NCBI GenBank assembly: GCA_964586075.1
Contig: CAZPGZ010000030.1
Location: 1 to 39,711 of the forward strand
Length of the DNA stretch: 39,711 nt
Direction of reading: 5' to 3'
From: JBAZLV01 sp964586075
GTDB lineage: Bacteria > Nitrospirota > UBA9217
Positions 25,176-33,427 of this stretch are shown here, in pieces (the first letter of the stretch is position 1; the number at the start of each line of letters is the position of its first letter). The notes beneath the pieces are model-generated. The model searched no databases. It was given only the letters and a program-made list of their open reading frames with translations, and was not told the DNA's origin. The position numbers were made by a program, and so were the translations under genes.

Positions 25176-25780
25176 ACAAGAGACAAGGATTGCTTTTTGT
25201 GGTGTCCGCGCCGTCAGGCGCAGGCAAAACAAGCCTGTGCAGGGCCGTTGCAGAATCTCTGGAAAATCTTACCCATTCGGTTTCCTTTGCCACCCGAAAA
25301 CCGCGGGTGGGAGAAATTGACGGCAGAGATTATCACTTCGTGACCGTGGAGCGTTTTCAAGAGATGGTGAAATCCGGTGATTTTGCCGAATGGGCGGAAG
25401 TCCATTCAAACCTGTACGGTACATCGAGGCGCGCGCTTGATGATATGATCACCAAAGGCATCGATGTTATACTGGATATCGATACGCAGGGCGCCAAGCA
25501 GATAAAACAGAAGTACGCTGCCGCGGTCTATGTCTTCATCATGCCTCCTTCTTTTGATATCCTCGAAGAACGGCTTCGCAAACGCAAGTCTGATCAGGAT
25601 GAAGAAATAAAAAAGCGGATGCGAAGAGCGCGTGAGGAGATTAAAGACTATACCATGTATGATTATCTTATTGTAAACCACGATTTTGACCGGGCGCTTA
25701 CTGAACTTCGTTCCATTATTACTGCCGAGCGTTGCCGGACATCATTGATGAACAGAGAGTCGATAAAACGGATGTTCTGA
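25172..25780 (+). CDS. gmk: Guanylate kinase
   Basis: Phosphorylates GMP to GDP with ATP. The 202-residue enzyme has the P-loop S-A-P-S-G-A-G-K-T-S near residues 12-21, the GMP-binding T-R-K-P-R-V-G-E-I-D-G-R-D-Y, and D-I-D-T-Q-G-A near residue 100. The TTG start overlaps the remA stop (TTGA), a sign of coupling; no other start fits the family N-terminus. Confidence 0.97.
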   Translation: MNKRQGLLFVVSAPSGAGKTSLCRAVAESLENLTHSVSFATRKPRVGEIDGRDYHFVTVERFQEMVKSGDFAEWAEVHSNLYGTSRRALDDMITKGIDVILDIDTQGAKQIKQKYAAAVYVFIMPPSFDILEERLRKRKSDQDEEIKKRMRRAREEIKDYTMYDYLIVNHDFDRALTELRSIITAERCRTSLMNRESIKRMF

Positions 25781-25803
25781 AGAGAACAACCCAGGAGGAT
25801 GCT

Positions 25804-26238
25804 ATGCAAAAAACAGCAGAAGATTTGATAAGTTTGCCGATCGAGATGCAGGATGCGATTGCCGATACGAAATTCCGCCTTGTCCATATCGCGTCTCAGC
25901 GAGTGCGGCAGCTGTCCGCGGGCGTACCGTTGCAGGTTGCCACGCGCTCCATCAAGGACACGACCATTGCCCTGGAAGAAGCAGTTGCAGGGAAACTAAC
26001 GGTTCTTACCGGAGAAGAGGCAAAAAAAGCGAAAGAAGAGTTCCGGCAGCAGGAAGAACGCGCCCGCATGGAAGAGCAGCTTTCGGCAAAGGAAGAAGAA
26101 ATACGCAAGGAGCTCAGCGCTTATCTTTCCGAAACTCATGACGAAGAAGGAGGGGAAGAGCCCCTTGCTGACGACCATGAGGACACAGAACCAGAAAGCA
26201 GCGATGAAGGCGACGCTTCCGAAGACACAGAGGAGTAG
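25804..26238 (+). CDS. rpoZ: RNA polymerase omega subunit with long acidic tail
   Basis: Residues 10-70 form the omega core (F-R-L-V-H-I-A-S-Q-R-V-R-Q-L, A-T-R-S-I-K-D-T-T-I-A-L-E-E), which helps hold the beta' subunit. Residues 70-110 form a charged helix rich in Glu, Lys and Arg, and residues 111-144 are almost entirely Glu, Asp, Ser and Gly. At 144 residues it is about 60 longer than typical omega. AGGAGG at 25793-25798 five bases upstream fixes the ATG. It lies between gmk and coaBC, the conserved place for rpoZ, which supports the call. Confidence 0.92.
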   Translation: MQKTAEDLISLPIEMQDAIADTKFRLVHIASQRVRQLSAGVPLQVATRSIKDTTIALEEAVAGKLTVLTGEEAKKAKEEFRQQEERARMEEQLSAKEEEIRKELSAYLSETHDEEGGEEPLADDHEDTEPESSDEGDASEDTEE

Positions 26239-26243
26239 CTGCT

Positions 26244-27452
26244 ATGTCATCGCCTAATTCTTTGTCCGGAAAGCGTATTTTACTTGGAGTGACCGGCGGC
26301 ATTGCAGTATATAAGGCTGTGGAGATTTTGCGCAAGCTTACGGAACGCGGCGCTGAAGTCCATGTCGTAATGACAAAAAACGCCGAACGTTTCGTTCCAC
26401 GACTTACCTTTGAGGCTCTTTCCCGCCAGCCGGTGATGTGTGATGAATTCGGCGATTACAACAAAGTCCCTATCGGCCACATTGAGTTTACCGACAACCT
26501 TGACCTCGCTCTGATTGCACCGGCAACAGCCAATATTATAGGGAAAATTGCCTCCGGCATCGCGGATGACGCTCTTACTTCTGCAATTATGGCACTCGGC
26601 TGCCCGTTGCTTGTTGCTCCGGCGATGAATGAGCGCATGTACCGCAATCCGGTTCTGCAAAGGAACATCCATACGCTTAGAAATCTGGGAGTTCATATTA
26701 TTGACCCAGGGTTCGGAAGCCTTGCATGCGGGACTGTGGGGCAAGGACGGTTGGCGGATATCGATAAAATCCTGGAAGCAGTGGTGGCCCGCTTCGCGGC
26801 TCGTGATCTTGCCGGCAGGCGCTTTCTTATCACGGCTGGACCAACCAGAGAATACATTGATGCGGTGCGGTTTATCAGCAATCCTTCCTCCGGGAAAATG
26901 GGGTACGCACTTGCAGAAGCTGCCCGCGACAGGGGAGCGGATGTCGTCCTGATATCAGGACCGACCGCGTTGCCAACTCCCCGGGGAGTGAAATTCCTTT
27001 CTGTAGTCAGCGCAAAGCAAATGCATGATGCTGTCATGGAAAATATCGACGGCGCTCAGGTCGTCATTATGGCGGCGGCAGTCTCTGATTTTCGGCCTGT
27101 CGAAGCATCAAATCGTAAAATCAAAAAGGATGAAGCTCCAACCGCTGTGCCGCTCGAACGCACGGATGATATTCTGCTGCAACTTGGAAGAATAAAAGGG
27201 ACTCGCCTGCTGGTCGGATTCGCGGCTGAGACTGATAATCTGGAGCAAAACGCCCTAAACAAACTGAAGAAGAAGAACCTCGACCTGATCGTTGCCAACG
27301 ACCTGCTCAAAACGGGAGCCGGTTTCGGAGTTGACACCAATACAGTCACGATAATCGATCGGACTGGCAACGAAACAAAGCTTCCTGTCATGCCTAAATC
27401 ACGCATTGCAACACATATCATAGATACAATTCATGATTTCATGAAACAATAA
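26244..27452 (+). CDS. coaBC: Bifunctional phosphopantothenoylcysteine synthetase/decarboxylase
   Basis: Makes 4'-phosphopantetheine for coenzyme A. The CoaC half (residues 1 to about 185) has G-V-T-G-G-I-A-V-Y-K, a catalytic His in G-H-I-E-F-T-D, P-A-M-N-E-R-M-Y and A-C-G-T-V-G-Q-G-R. The CoaB half (about 190-402) has I-T-A-G-P-T-R-E-Y-I-D, R-F-I-S-N-P-S-S-G-K-M-G and the late V-A-N-D-L. Full length at 402 residues. Starts five bases after rpoZ and ends the operon. Confidence 0.97.
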   Translation: MSSPNSLSGKRILLGVTGGIAVYKAVEILRKLTERGAEVHVVMTKNAERFVPRLTFEALSRQPVMCDEFGDYNKVPIGHIEFTDNLDLALIAPATANIIGKIASGIADDALTSAIMALGCPLLVAPAMNERMYRNPVLQRNIHTLRNLGVHIIDPGFGSLACGTVGQGRLADIDKILEAVVARFAARDLAGRRFLITAGPTREYIDAVRFISNPSSGKMGYALAEAARDRGADVVLISGPTALPTPRGVKFLSVVSAKQMHDAVMENIDGAQVVIMAAAVSDFRPVEASNRKIKKDEAPTAVPLERTDDILLQLGRIKGTRLLVGFAAETDNLEQNALNKLKKKNLDLIVANDLLKTGAGFGVDTNTVTIIDRTGNETKLPVMPKSRIATHIIDTIHDFMKQ

Positions 27453-27485
27453 TATCCTGCCTATCTTTGATTTTTTCTTTGTTTC

Positions 27486-27514
27486 TTGACAAATAAAATT
27501 TCGCTATCTATAAT
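27486..27514 (+). promoter_or_regulatory. Perfect-consensus sigma70 promoter
   Basis: TTGACA at 27486-27491, exactly 17 bases, TATAAT at 27509-27514, a full match to the consensus. The leader to the next gene is about 115 bases, begins with an A/T tract and contains a GAATCA/TGATTC dyad (about 27555-27585). Confidence 0.85.
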
Positions 27515-27635
27515 ACTAAAAATTTTTTTTTGGTTGGTTCAGCGTAATTGACAAGAATCATATTGTGGATTATTGCTGTGATTCAATAATTATGCATGCC
27601 TAATCGATTTTTTCACGGGAGCTGTTGAGGATTGT

Positions 27636-28088
27636 ATGGATAACCTGGCGCTTTTGCAAAACTCAGCCCTTTTCAAAGGTTGCAGCAAGGAATCAATCGA
27701 ACTGCTGGCTGAAATGTTCCAGGAGCGGCAGATAAAGCAGAATACTACCATCTTTACGGAGCATATGCCTGCTGAGGCACTGTATATTATAAAAAAAGGC
27801 ACAGTCAGGATTTCCCTTATGGCAGGCGAGGGAGAAGAAATGGGATTGCTGCTGCTCGGACCCGGAGAATTTTTCGGTGAGCTGGCCCTGATCCAGGAAA
27901 CGAACAGACAAGTGACCGCCCGGGCCGAAACTCAAGTCGACCTTCTTACCTTGACACGCAAAGATTTTCAGGCACTTCTTGATCTTGATCCGAAGACCGC
28001 AGCTAAAGTCCTTCTCACCATCGCAAAGCTTCTTGCAATGCGCATTAAAGTTTATAGCGAAAAACTCAAAGATTTTCTCCTTTCATGA
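27636..28088 (+). CDS. Cyclic-nucleotide-binding domain protein without DNA-binding domain
   Basis: A 150-residue protein that is one cNMP-binding beta-barrel (A-L-Y-I-I-K-K-G-T-V, G-P-G-E-F-F-G-E-L-A-L-I near residue 80, then a short C-terminal helix pair). The phosphate-binding cassette keeps G-E-L-A-L but lacks the usual Arg-Thr/Ser pair in recognisable form (N-R-Q-V-T-A), so cAMP or cGMP binding is uncertain. No helix-turn-helix follows, so it is not a CRP/FNR repressor. The stop overlaps the ppx start by four bases, pointing to a joint function with the phosphatase. Confidence 0.88.
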   Translation: MDNLALLQNSALFKGCSKESIELLAEMFQERQIKQNTTIFTEHMPAEALYIIKKGTVRISLMAGEGEEMGLLLLGPGEFFGELALIQETNRQVTARAETQVDLLTLTRKDFQALLDLDPKTAAKVLLTIAKLLAMRIKVYSEKLKDFLLS

Positions 28089-29047
28089 TTCTTGCCGGAA
28101 TCGACATCGGTACCAATACCATCCGCTTGCTCGTGCTGGAAGCAGCCGGGGAAACATTTCGTGAATTGTACTCAGGCCGGAAAATTACCCGTTTAGGACA
28201 GGATGTTGACCAAACAGGTAGATTTTCCCCGGATGCTGAAGAACGTTCTCTGCGTGCGCTGTCTGACTTCTCCGCCAGCATTCATCGGTATGCAGCTGAT
28301 CATATTGCAGTGGTCGGCACAAGTGCATTCAGAATCGCATCCAATGCTCCAAAATTTATTGAGGAAGTTAAAAAAAGAACGGGCCTTGTCATCAGAGTAA
28401 TATCCGGAGAGGAGGAAGCCCGCTTCACGCTGATAGGCGTCATGCAGGTAATGAAAAACACAAACCTTTGGAGAGGCAGCCTCAATACGCCGGCAGTCGT
28501 AATTGATATCGGCGGCGGGAGCACGGAAGTCATTATGACCCGTTCCAACCATGGTTTGCTGATAAAAAGTCTTCCGCTCGGTGCCGTTTATCTTACCGAA
28601 CGGTTTATCAGGCATGATCCGCCTTTACCGGACGAAGTTGAACATCTTCGAACGTGGGTGCAGATGTTGCTTCGGCAGAAATGTTCCGAAATGCTGGATC
28701 CTCATTCCGAATTGTTCGTCGGAACTGCAGGCACAATCACTACGCTTGCGGCCATCGACCAGAAGCTTGCCGAATATGATCCGGACAAAATTAACGGCTA
28801 CATCATGTCAAAAGAAACAGTGCGCATGATTACGAACAGGCTCTGCTCAAGTACCCTTGCAGAACGGCGAAACATACCTGGCTTGGAGCAAGGACGTGAA
28901 GACATTATTCCGGCCGGTTCCCTGATCGTGCAGGAAATTATGGATTTTTTCGGAGCTCAGTCGATGATGGTGAGCGATTGGGGATTGCGCGAAGGAATTA
29001 TTTTCGATTTGTGTGCACGGATACATAAATTACCACCGTTGCTATAA
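28085..29047 (+). CDS. Ppx/GppA phosphatase family protein
   Basis: A 320-residue protein of the exopolyphosphatase/guanosine pentaphosphatase family. It has the ASKHA phosphate motifs D-I-G-T-N-T-I-R-L near residue 6-14 and D-I-G-G-G-S-T-E near residue 140, E-E-E-A in G-E-E-E-A-R, and G-T-A-G-T-I-T-T near residue 215. It is the short two-domain form without the C-terminal HD-like domain of E. coli Ppx. The substrate may be polyphosphate or pppGpp. It overlaps the cNMP-binding gene, suggesting that ligand sensing or phosphate stress controls both. Confidence 0.9.
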   Translation: MILAGIDIGTNTIRLLVLEAAGETFRELYSGRKITRLGQDVDQTGRFSPDAEERSLRALSDFSASIHRYAADHIAVVGTSAFRIASNAPKFIEEVKKRTGLVIRVISGEEEARFTLIGVMQVMKNTNLWRGSLNTPAVVIDIGGGSTEVIMTRSNHGLLIKSLPLGAVYLTERFIRHDPPLPDEVEHLRTWVQMLLRQKCSEMLDPHSELFVGTAGTITTLAAIDQKLAEYDPDKINGYIMSKETVRMITNRLCSSTLAERRNIPGLEQGREDIIPAGSLIVQEIMDFFGAQSMMVSDWGLREGIIFDLCARIHKLPPLL

Positions 29048-29160
29048 ACAAGTACGCGGACGATACCGATACGTAAAGAGGCTGAAGACTTTTCCATATT
29101 CTTTGCCGCTGAATTTGGTATACTTTATACATTCCGTCGAACGTGAGGGATTAGATTGCC

Positions 29161-29940
29161 ATGCTTGAGGAAGAAAAACTGAGTATTATCCGGTCAAGTA
29201 CCGCCAAAATCAAGAAACCGGTAAAACTAATTGTATTTACTAAAAACGCGGCCCCGGAGATATGTCCCGATGTGCTGGCACTCGCTCGTGCCGTGAAGGG
29301 AAAAATTGAAATAATAGGCGTTGAAGCGTACGATTTCGTTATGGATAAGGATCAGACGGAACTCTACGGAATTCAACGCGTGCCTGCGCTGGTGGTTCTG
29401 GGCGTGACGGGGCGATCAGTGGTGTTGTATGGATCGACCGGCAAGGTGTTTCTGGAAATACTTTTAGACACGGTGCAGCACGTATCTGAAGCGAAAGTAT
29501 GGCTCCCGGACGGCATCAGGCATTCTTTGAAACGATTGACCGGCCATGTCCAAGTGCACATTTTTGTGAATCAGGACAATACGTTGTGCCGATCGATTGC
29601 GGAAACGGCAGTCGGACTTGCGCTTGAAAATGAACAAATAAGGACAGCCATTGTCAACGCTGATGAATTCCCCGATCTTGTCAAAAAAAACAACATTGGC
29701 GTGTTTCCCACGACAATCTTTGGTAACAATCTTCAGGTGCACGGCGATATTTCAGAAGGTGATTTTCTCGAAAAAATATTTCTTGTCGAAGGAACAGAAT
29801 CAGAATCAGACAAAAAATGTTTATCATGCGGGAAAGCATCGCCGGATATTATCTGTTCACACTGTAAAATCAGGATTCAGGCTGAAGCGCTTGATCACAA
29901 ACGCAGCATTGAAAAGCAAAAAAAATCAACTGCGCATTGA
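29161..29940 (+). CDS. Tandem thioredoxin-fold protein with degenerate active sites and C-terminal zinc ribbon
   Basis: A 259-residue protein resembling protein disulfide oxidoreductases (two fused thioredoxin/glutaredoxin folds). Domain 1 (about 18-105) keeps the strand V-K-L-I-V-F-T and a cis-Pro loop R-V-P-A (Pro75), but the CxxC place reads P-E-I-C with only Cys35. Domain 2 (about 118-205) keeps I-F-V-N and F-P-T-T (Pro183), and its site reads N-T-L-C with only Cys143. The C-terminus adds a zinc ribbon: C220, C223, C232, C235. It lies 63 bases before the AmrS-like gene. Single-Cys sites suggest a binding or monothiol role. It is not assigned to a named gene. Confidence 0.7.
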   Translation: MLEEEKLSIIRSSTAKIKKPVKLIVFTKNAAPEICPDVLALARAVKGKIEIIGVEAYDFVMDKDQTELYGIQRVPALVVLGVTGRSVVLYGSTGKVFLEILLDTVQHVSEAKVWLPDGIRHSLKRLTGHVQVHIFVNQDNTLCRSIAETAVGLALENEQIRTAIVNADEFPDLVKKNNIGVFPTTIFGNNLQVHGDISEGDFLEKIFLVEGTESESDKKCLSCGKASPDIICSHCKIRIQAEALDHKRSIEKQKKSTAH

Positions 29941-30003
29941 AAAAGAACCCTTCCCAAATGTCGGGCTACAGTATGAAAAGCCTGCGGCGTAGAAGGTGAA
30001 ACT

Positions 30004-31011
30004 ATGAAACAGGCAATGTTCCAGCAACCGAAAGAGAACAAGAAAGTACAATGCGGCCTCTGCAATCATCATTGTCTTATTTCACCCGGAAAACGTGGCG
30101 TTTGCGCTGTTCGCGAAAACCGCTATGGCGTCCTGTACAGCCTGGTCTATGACAAGGTGATCGCCCATCACGTTGACCCCATTGAAAAAAAACCGCTCTT
30201 TCATGTTCGACCAGGCAGTCTGTCCTACTCCATTGCAACACCCGGATGCAATTTTCGTTGCAAACACTGTCAAAATTCCGATATTTCCCAGCTTCCGCAG
30301 GATCACAACGGACTCCTGGCGGGTGAATCTGCAACGCCAACTGCTATCGTCAAGGAGGCCTGTGACCGCGGTTGCGACAGCATTTCTTATACCTATACCG
30401 AACCGACGATTTTCTTTGAATTGGCCTACGACACGGCCCGTTTGGCAAGCGAATCCGGCCTGAAGAATGTGTTTGTAACAAACGGATATATTACCGCTGA
30501 AGCGCTGAAGACGATACAGCCGTATCTCCATGCTGCAAATATCGACCTCAAGGCTTTTAGTGATGATTTTTATACGAAGATATGCGGCGCGCGACTTGCT
30601 CCGGTGCTTGATTCGATACGGCTTTACAAGGAAATCGGCATCTGGGTTGAAATTACTACTCTGATTATCCCCGGATATAATGATTCAGACGAAGAACTCA
30701 GAAAGATTGCCGGTTTCATAAAATCGGTAAGTGAAAATATTCCGTGGCATGTATCACGCTTTCATCCGATGTACAGACTGTTTGACCACCCGAAAACGCC
30801 GCTGGAAACACTTGCCCGCGCCAGGCAGATTGGTTTTGAAACGGGTCTCCGGTACGTGTATGAAGGAAATATTCCCGGCGAGGGAGAAGATACAGTCTGC
30901 TGGAATTGTAAACGGACGCTGGTTAAGCGAATAGGTTTTCGTGTTATTCAAAATATGGTAAAGACAGGAACCTGTGGCTATTGCGGTGCAAATATAGCGG
31001 GGCTTTGGTGA
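30004..31011 (+). CDS. amrS: AmmeMemoRadiSam-system radical SAM enzyme (AmrS-like)
   Basis: A 335-residue radical SAM protein. An N-terminal Cys cluster (C-G-L-C-N-H-H-C, then G-V-C-A-V-R) precedes the radical SAM motif P-G-C-N-F-R-C-K-H-C near residues 80-88 and Y-T-Y-T-E-P-T. A C-terminal zinc-ribbon-like part has C-W-N-C and C-G-Y-C-G. This matches the AmrS family, related to pyruvate-formate-lyase activases and often co-located with MEMO and AMMECR1 genes; neither of those is in this window. The substrate is unknown. AAGGTG precedes the ATG. Followed at 50 bases by archease. Confidence 0.88.
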   Translation: MKQAMFQQPKENKKVQCGLCNHHCLISPGKRGVCAVRENRYGVLYSLVYDKVIAHHVDPIEKKPLFHVRPGSLSYSIATPGCNFRCKHCQNSDISQLPQDHNGLLAGESATPTAIVKEACDRGCDSISYTYTEPTIFFELAYDTARLASESGLKNVFVTNGYITAEALKTIQPYLHAANIDLKAFSDDFYTKICGARLAPVLDSIRLYKEIGIWVEITTLIIPGYNDSDEELRKIAGFIKSVSENIPWHVSRFHPMYRLFDHPKTPLETLARARQIGFETGLRYVYEGNIPGEGEDTVCWNCKRTLVKRIGFRVIQNMVKTGTCGYCGANIAGLW

Positions 31012-31061
31012 TCAGTGGTTTCTGGTAGAGAATTGGAATTACAATTTATAAGGAGCAGTTA

Positions 31062-31478
31062 TTGGGAGCGTTATACGAGACGTTTGAGCACGAATCAGAT
31101 ATCGGTATCCGGGGATCCGGCAGCAGCATGGAGGAGGCTTTTGAAAATGCCGCGGCGGCCCTATATTCCATCATGGTAAAAACCGAAGCGGTACAGCCGA
31201 AAGAGACATTGACCGTCACTGTTTCGGCGCCTGACAATGAGCTTCTTCTTGTCGAATGGCTTAACGCACTGCTGTCGGCATCAGACCTCGAACACATGGT
31301 GTTTTCTGCGTTTAAAGTAACGATTCGGAATATGGCGCTGACGGGAACGGCGTGGGGAGAACGTCTCGATGCGGAGCGCCACGAGCCAAAGGTGGAAGTG
31401 AAAGGCGCCACATACCATCAATTGAGTGTGATTGAAAAAAATGGAATATATACTGCGCAATGCGTAGTCGATGTATGA
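31062..31478 (+). CDS. Archease
   Basis: A 138-residue protein that in other organisms speeds guanylylation and turnover of the RNA ligase RtcB. It has the family N-terminus F-E-H-E-S-D-I-G-I-R-G, with the metal-binding Asp, V-E-W-L-N-A-L-L in the middle, and a C-terminal D-V ending preceded by V-K-G-A-T-Y-H-Q-L. The TTG start is supported by AAGGAG at 31050-31055, six bases upstream. Direct linkage to rtcB confirms the role. Confidence 0.93.
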   Translation: MGALYETFEHESDIGIRGSGSSMEEAFENAAAALYSIMVKTEAVQPKETLTVTVSAPDNELLLVEWLNALLSASDLEHMVFSAFKVTIRNMALTGTAWGERLDAERHEPKVEVKGATYHQLSVIEKNGIYTAQCVVDV

Positions 31479-31542
31479 CGAAAAACAATCCAGACACATC
31501 CCTCTCGAACCGCAATTGGCGTATTTGAGTCCCGGAGTTTTT

Positions 31543-32973
31543 ATGGATCCGAAATCCTTCCTTCAACTTACCGACTATACCTGGGAGATACCACAGCAGG
31601 GTGCCATGCGGGTCCCCGGCAGGATCTTCGCAAGCGAAAAATTAATCAGGGAGATGGATGAGAAAGTGCGCGAACAGGTGACAAACGTCGCCATGCTGCC
31701 CGGCATTCAGCTCGCCTCCATTGCAATGCCTGATGCGCATTGGGGATACGGTTTCCCCATCGGAGGTGTTGCCGCATTTGATCCGGATGAAGGCGGGATC
31801 ATCTCCATGGGTGGCGTGGGTTTCGATATTTCCTGCGGCGTCCGGACGATGAAGACCGGTTTGACCCGGGAGGAGGTCCTGTCCAGGCTCCAGTCACTCG
31901 TTGATCAATTTTATACCCGTGTGCCGGCGGGAGTAGGGTCTGAGGGTCTGATCAGGCTCTCTTCGTCGCACATTGACGAAATGCTTGCCGGGGGAGCTGC
32001 ATGGGCCGTACGGAAAGGCTATGGAGTCCCGGAAGATCTTGCATATATTGAAGACCATGGCAGAGTCGATGGAGCGGAGCCGGACGCTGTTTCCGATACA
32101 GCCAAAAAACGACAACACCGGGAGATGGGGACACTCGGCAGCGGAAACCATTATCTTGAAATGCAGGTGGTGGCTGATATTTATCAGGAGGAAACAGCGC
32201 GAGCCATGGGTCTTAAAAAAAACGATGTTCTCATTTCCATTCACAGCGGGTCACGTGGTCTCGGGCATCAGATCGGCACCGATTATTTAAAAAACCTTGC
32301 CGTAACGCTGCGCAAATACAATATTACTGTAAAGGACCGGGAGTTGGCCTGCGCTCCGATCATATCGCCGGAAGGGAAAAAATATTTTGGCGCAATGAGC
32401 GCCGGAATCAACTGTGCACTGGCGAACCGTCAGATCATCGCCCATCTTGTGCGGGAAATATTTTTGGAGGTTTATCCCGAGAGCAGACTCACGATGCTGT
32501 ACGACGTCAGCCACAATACGTGCAAGATTGAAACACATATGATCAGGGGAAAAAAGAAAAGATTGTACGTTCACCGCAAAGGCGCAACCCGGGCGTTCGG
32601 GGCCTGTCGAGGTGATCTGCCGCAGGAATATCGCCATATCGGACAGCCGGTTCTGATCGGAGGAACCATGGGAACATCGTCGTATATTCTTGTGGGAACC
32701 GATGAAGGGATGGAAGCTGCATTCGGTTCAGCATGCCACGGTGCAGGAAGGGCAATGTCCCGGACGCAGGCAAAAAAAAGATGGCATGGGAAGGAGATAG
32801 TCGCATCGCTGGAGGAGCGGGGAATACTTGTTCGTGGTCATTCGTACTCAGGCATTGCCGAAGAAGCGCCGGAATCATACAAGGATGTTGCTGAGGTAGT
32901 TGAGGCCGCTCATAACGCAAACCTTGCCAAAAAGGTCGCGCGGGTCAAACCCATCGCCTGTGTGAAAGGATAG
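31543..32973 (+). CDS. rtcB: RNA-splicing ligase RtcB
   Basis: GTP-dependent ligase joining 2',3'-cyclic phosphate or 3'-phosphate RNA ends to 5'-OH ends, used in RNA repair or tRNA splicing. The 476-residue protein has the Mn-binding motifs D-A-H-W-G-Y-G-F, D-I-S-C-G-V-R, G-S-G-N-H-Y-L-E, H-S-G-S-R-G-L-G-H and the late C-H-G-A-G-R. The ATG at 31543 has CGGAG at 31533-31537 and gives the family-like start (M-D-P-K-S-F before Y-T-W-E-I-P). An in-frame ATG at 31471, overlapping archease, would add 24 residues. Confidence 0.96.
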   Translation: MDPKSFLQLTDYTWEIPQQGAMRVPGRIFASEKLIREMDEKVREQVTNVAMLPGIQLASIAMPDAHWGYGFPIGGVAAFDPDEGGIISMGGVGFDISCGVRTMKTGLTREEVLSRLQSLVDQFYTRVPAGVGSEGLIRLSSSHIDEMLAGGAAWAVRKGYGVPEDLAYIEDHGRVDGAEPDAVSDTAKKRQHREMGTLGSGNHYLEMQVVADIYQEETARAMGLKKNDVLISIHSGSRGLGHQIGTDYLKNLAVTLRKYNITVKDRELACAPIISPEGKKYFGAMSAGINCALANRQIIAHLVREIFLEVYPESRLTMLYDVSHNTCKIETHMIRGKKKRLYVHRKGATRAFGACRGDLPQEYRHIGQPVLIGGTMGTSSYILVGTDEGMEAAFGSACHGAGRAMSRTQAKKRWHGKEIVASLEERGILVRGHSYSGIAEEAPESYKDVAEVVEAAHNANLAKKVARVKPIACVKG

Positions 32974-33015
32974 TATATGCGGCTGGATGAAATATATTCT
33001 GCCTGCCCAGGCTTC

Positions 33016-33378
33016 TCAGAACCGGTTTGTTCTCAGCAGAATCAAGGTGCATGCTTCGAGCACTTCAATGCCTGCTTTCCGGAGCCGGTCGTATTCTTCG
33101 GGATTCTCGGTCCCCGGGTTAAAAATGATGCGGACAGGTTTAAGTCGGACCGCATCGTCGAGTACTGCCGCCTGCAGCGAAGGTCTAATATACAACGTAA
33201 TAGTATCGATACGATCCGGTACATCGTTTAATGTCGGGTAGACTTTTTTACCGAGTATTTCTTGTTTCACCGGAGCAATGGGAATCGGATTGTGCCCGGA
33301 CTCTTCAAGTAATATCATGGCTTGATAAGAATAGCGGTCACTTTTTGGACTTGCACCAACGACGGCAACATTCTCCAT
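33016..33378 (-). CDS. CoA-binding domain protein (YccU-like)
   Basis: A 120-residue Rossmann-fold protein with V-A-V-V-G-A-S-P-K-S-D-R near the start, Y-P-T-L-N-D-V-P and I-I-F-N-P-G-T-E-N, the pattern of stand-alone CoA-binding proteins. The function is unknown; related domains sit in acyl-CoA synthetases. CTCCTT at 33385-33390 (AAGGAG on the coding strand), six bases upstream, sets the start. It is 49 bases downstream of the Hint-Tim44 gene on the same strand and convergent with rtcB. Confidence 0.88.
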   Translation of the reverse strand: MENVAVVGASPKSDRYSYQAMILLEESGHNPIPIAPVKQEILGKKVYPTLNDVPDRIDTITLYIRPSLQAAVLDDAVRLKPVRIIFNPGTENPEEYDRLRKAGIEVLEACTLILLRTNRF

Positions 33379-33427
33379 TCGTTTCTCCTTCTGCGCCGAT
33401 CTTGTGCGATTGCCGACAATCCAGCTC

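Noticed and set aside
27636..28088. CRP/FNR-family transcription factor
   Set aside because: Only the cyclic-nucleotide-binding domain is present; the protein stops before any helix-turn-helix.
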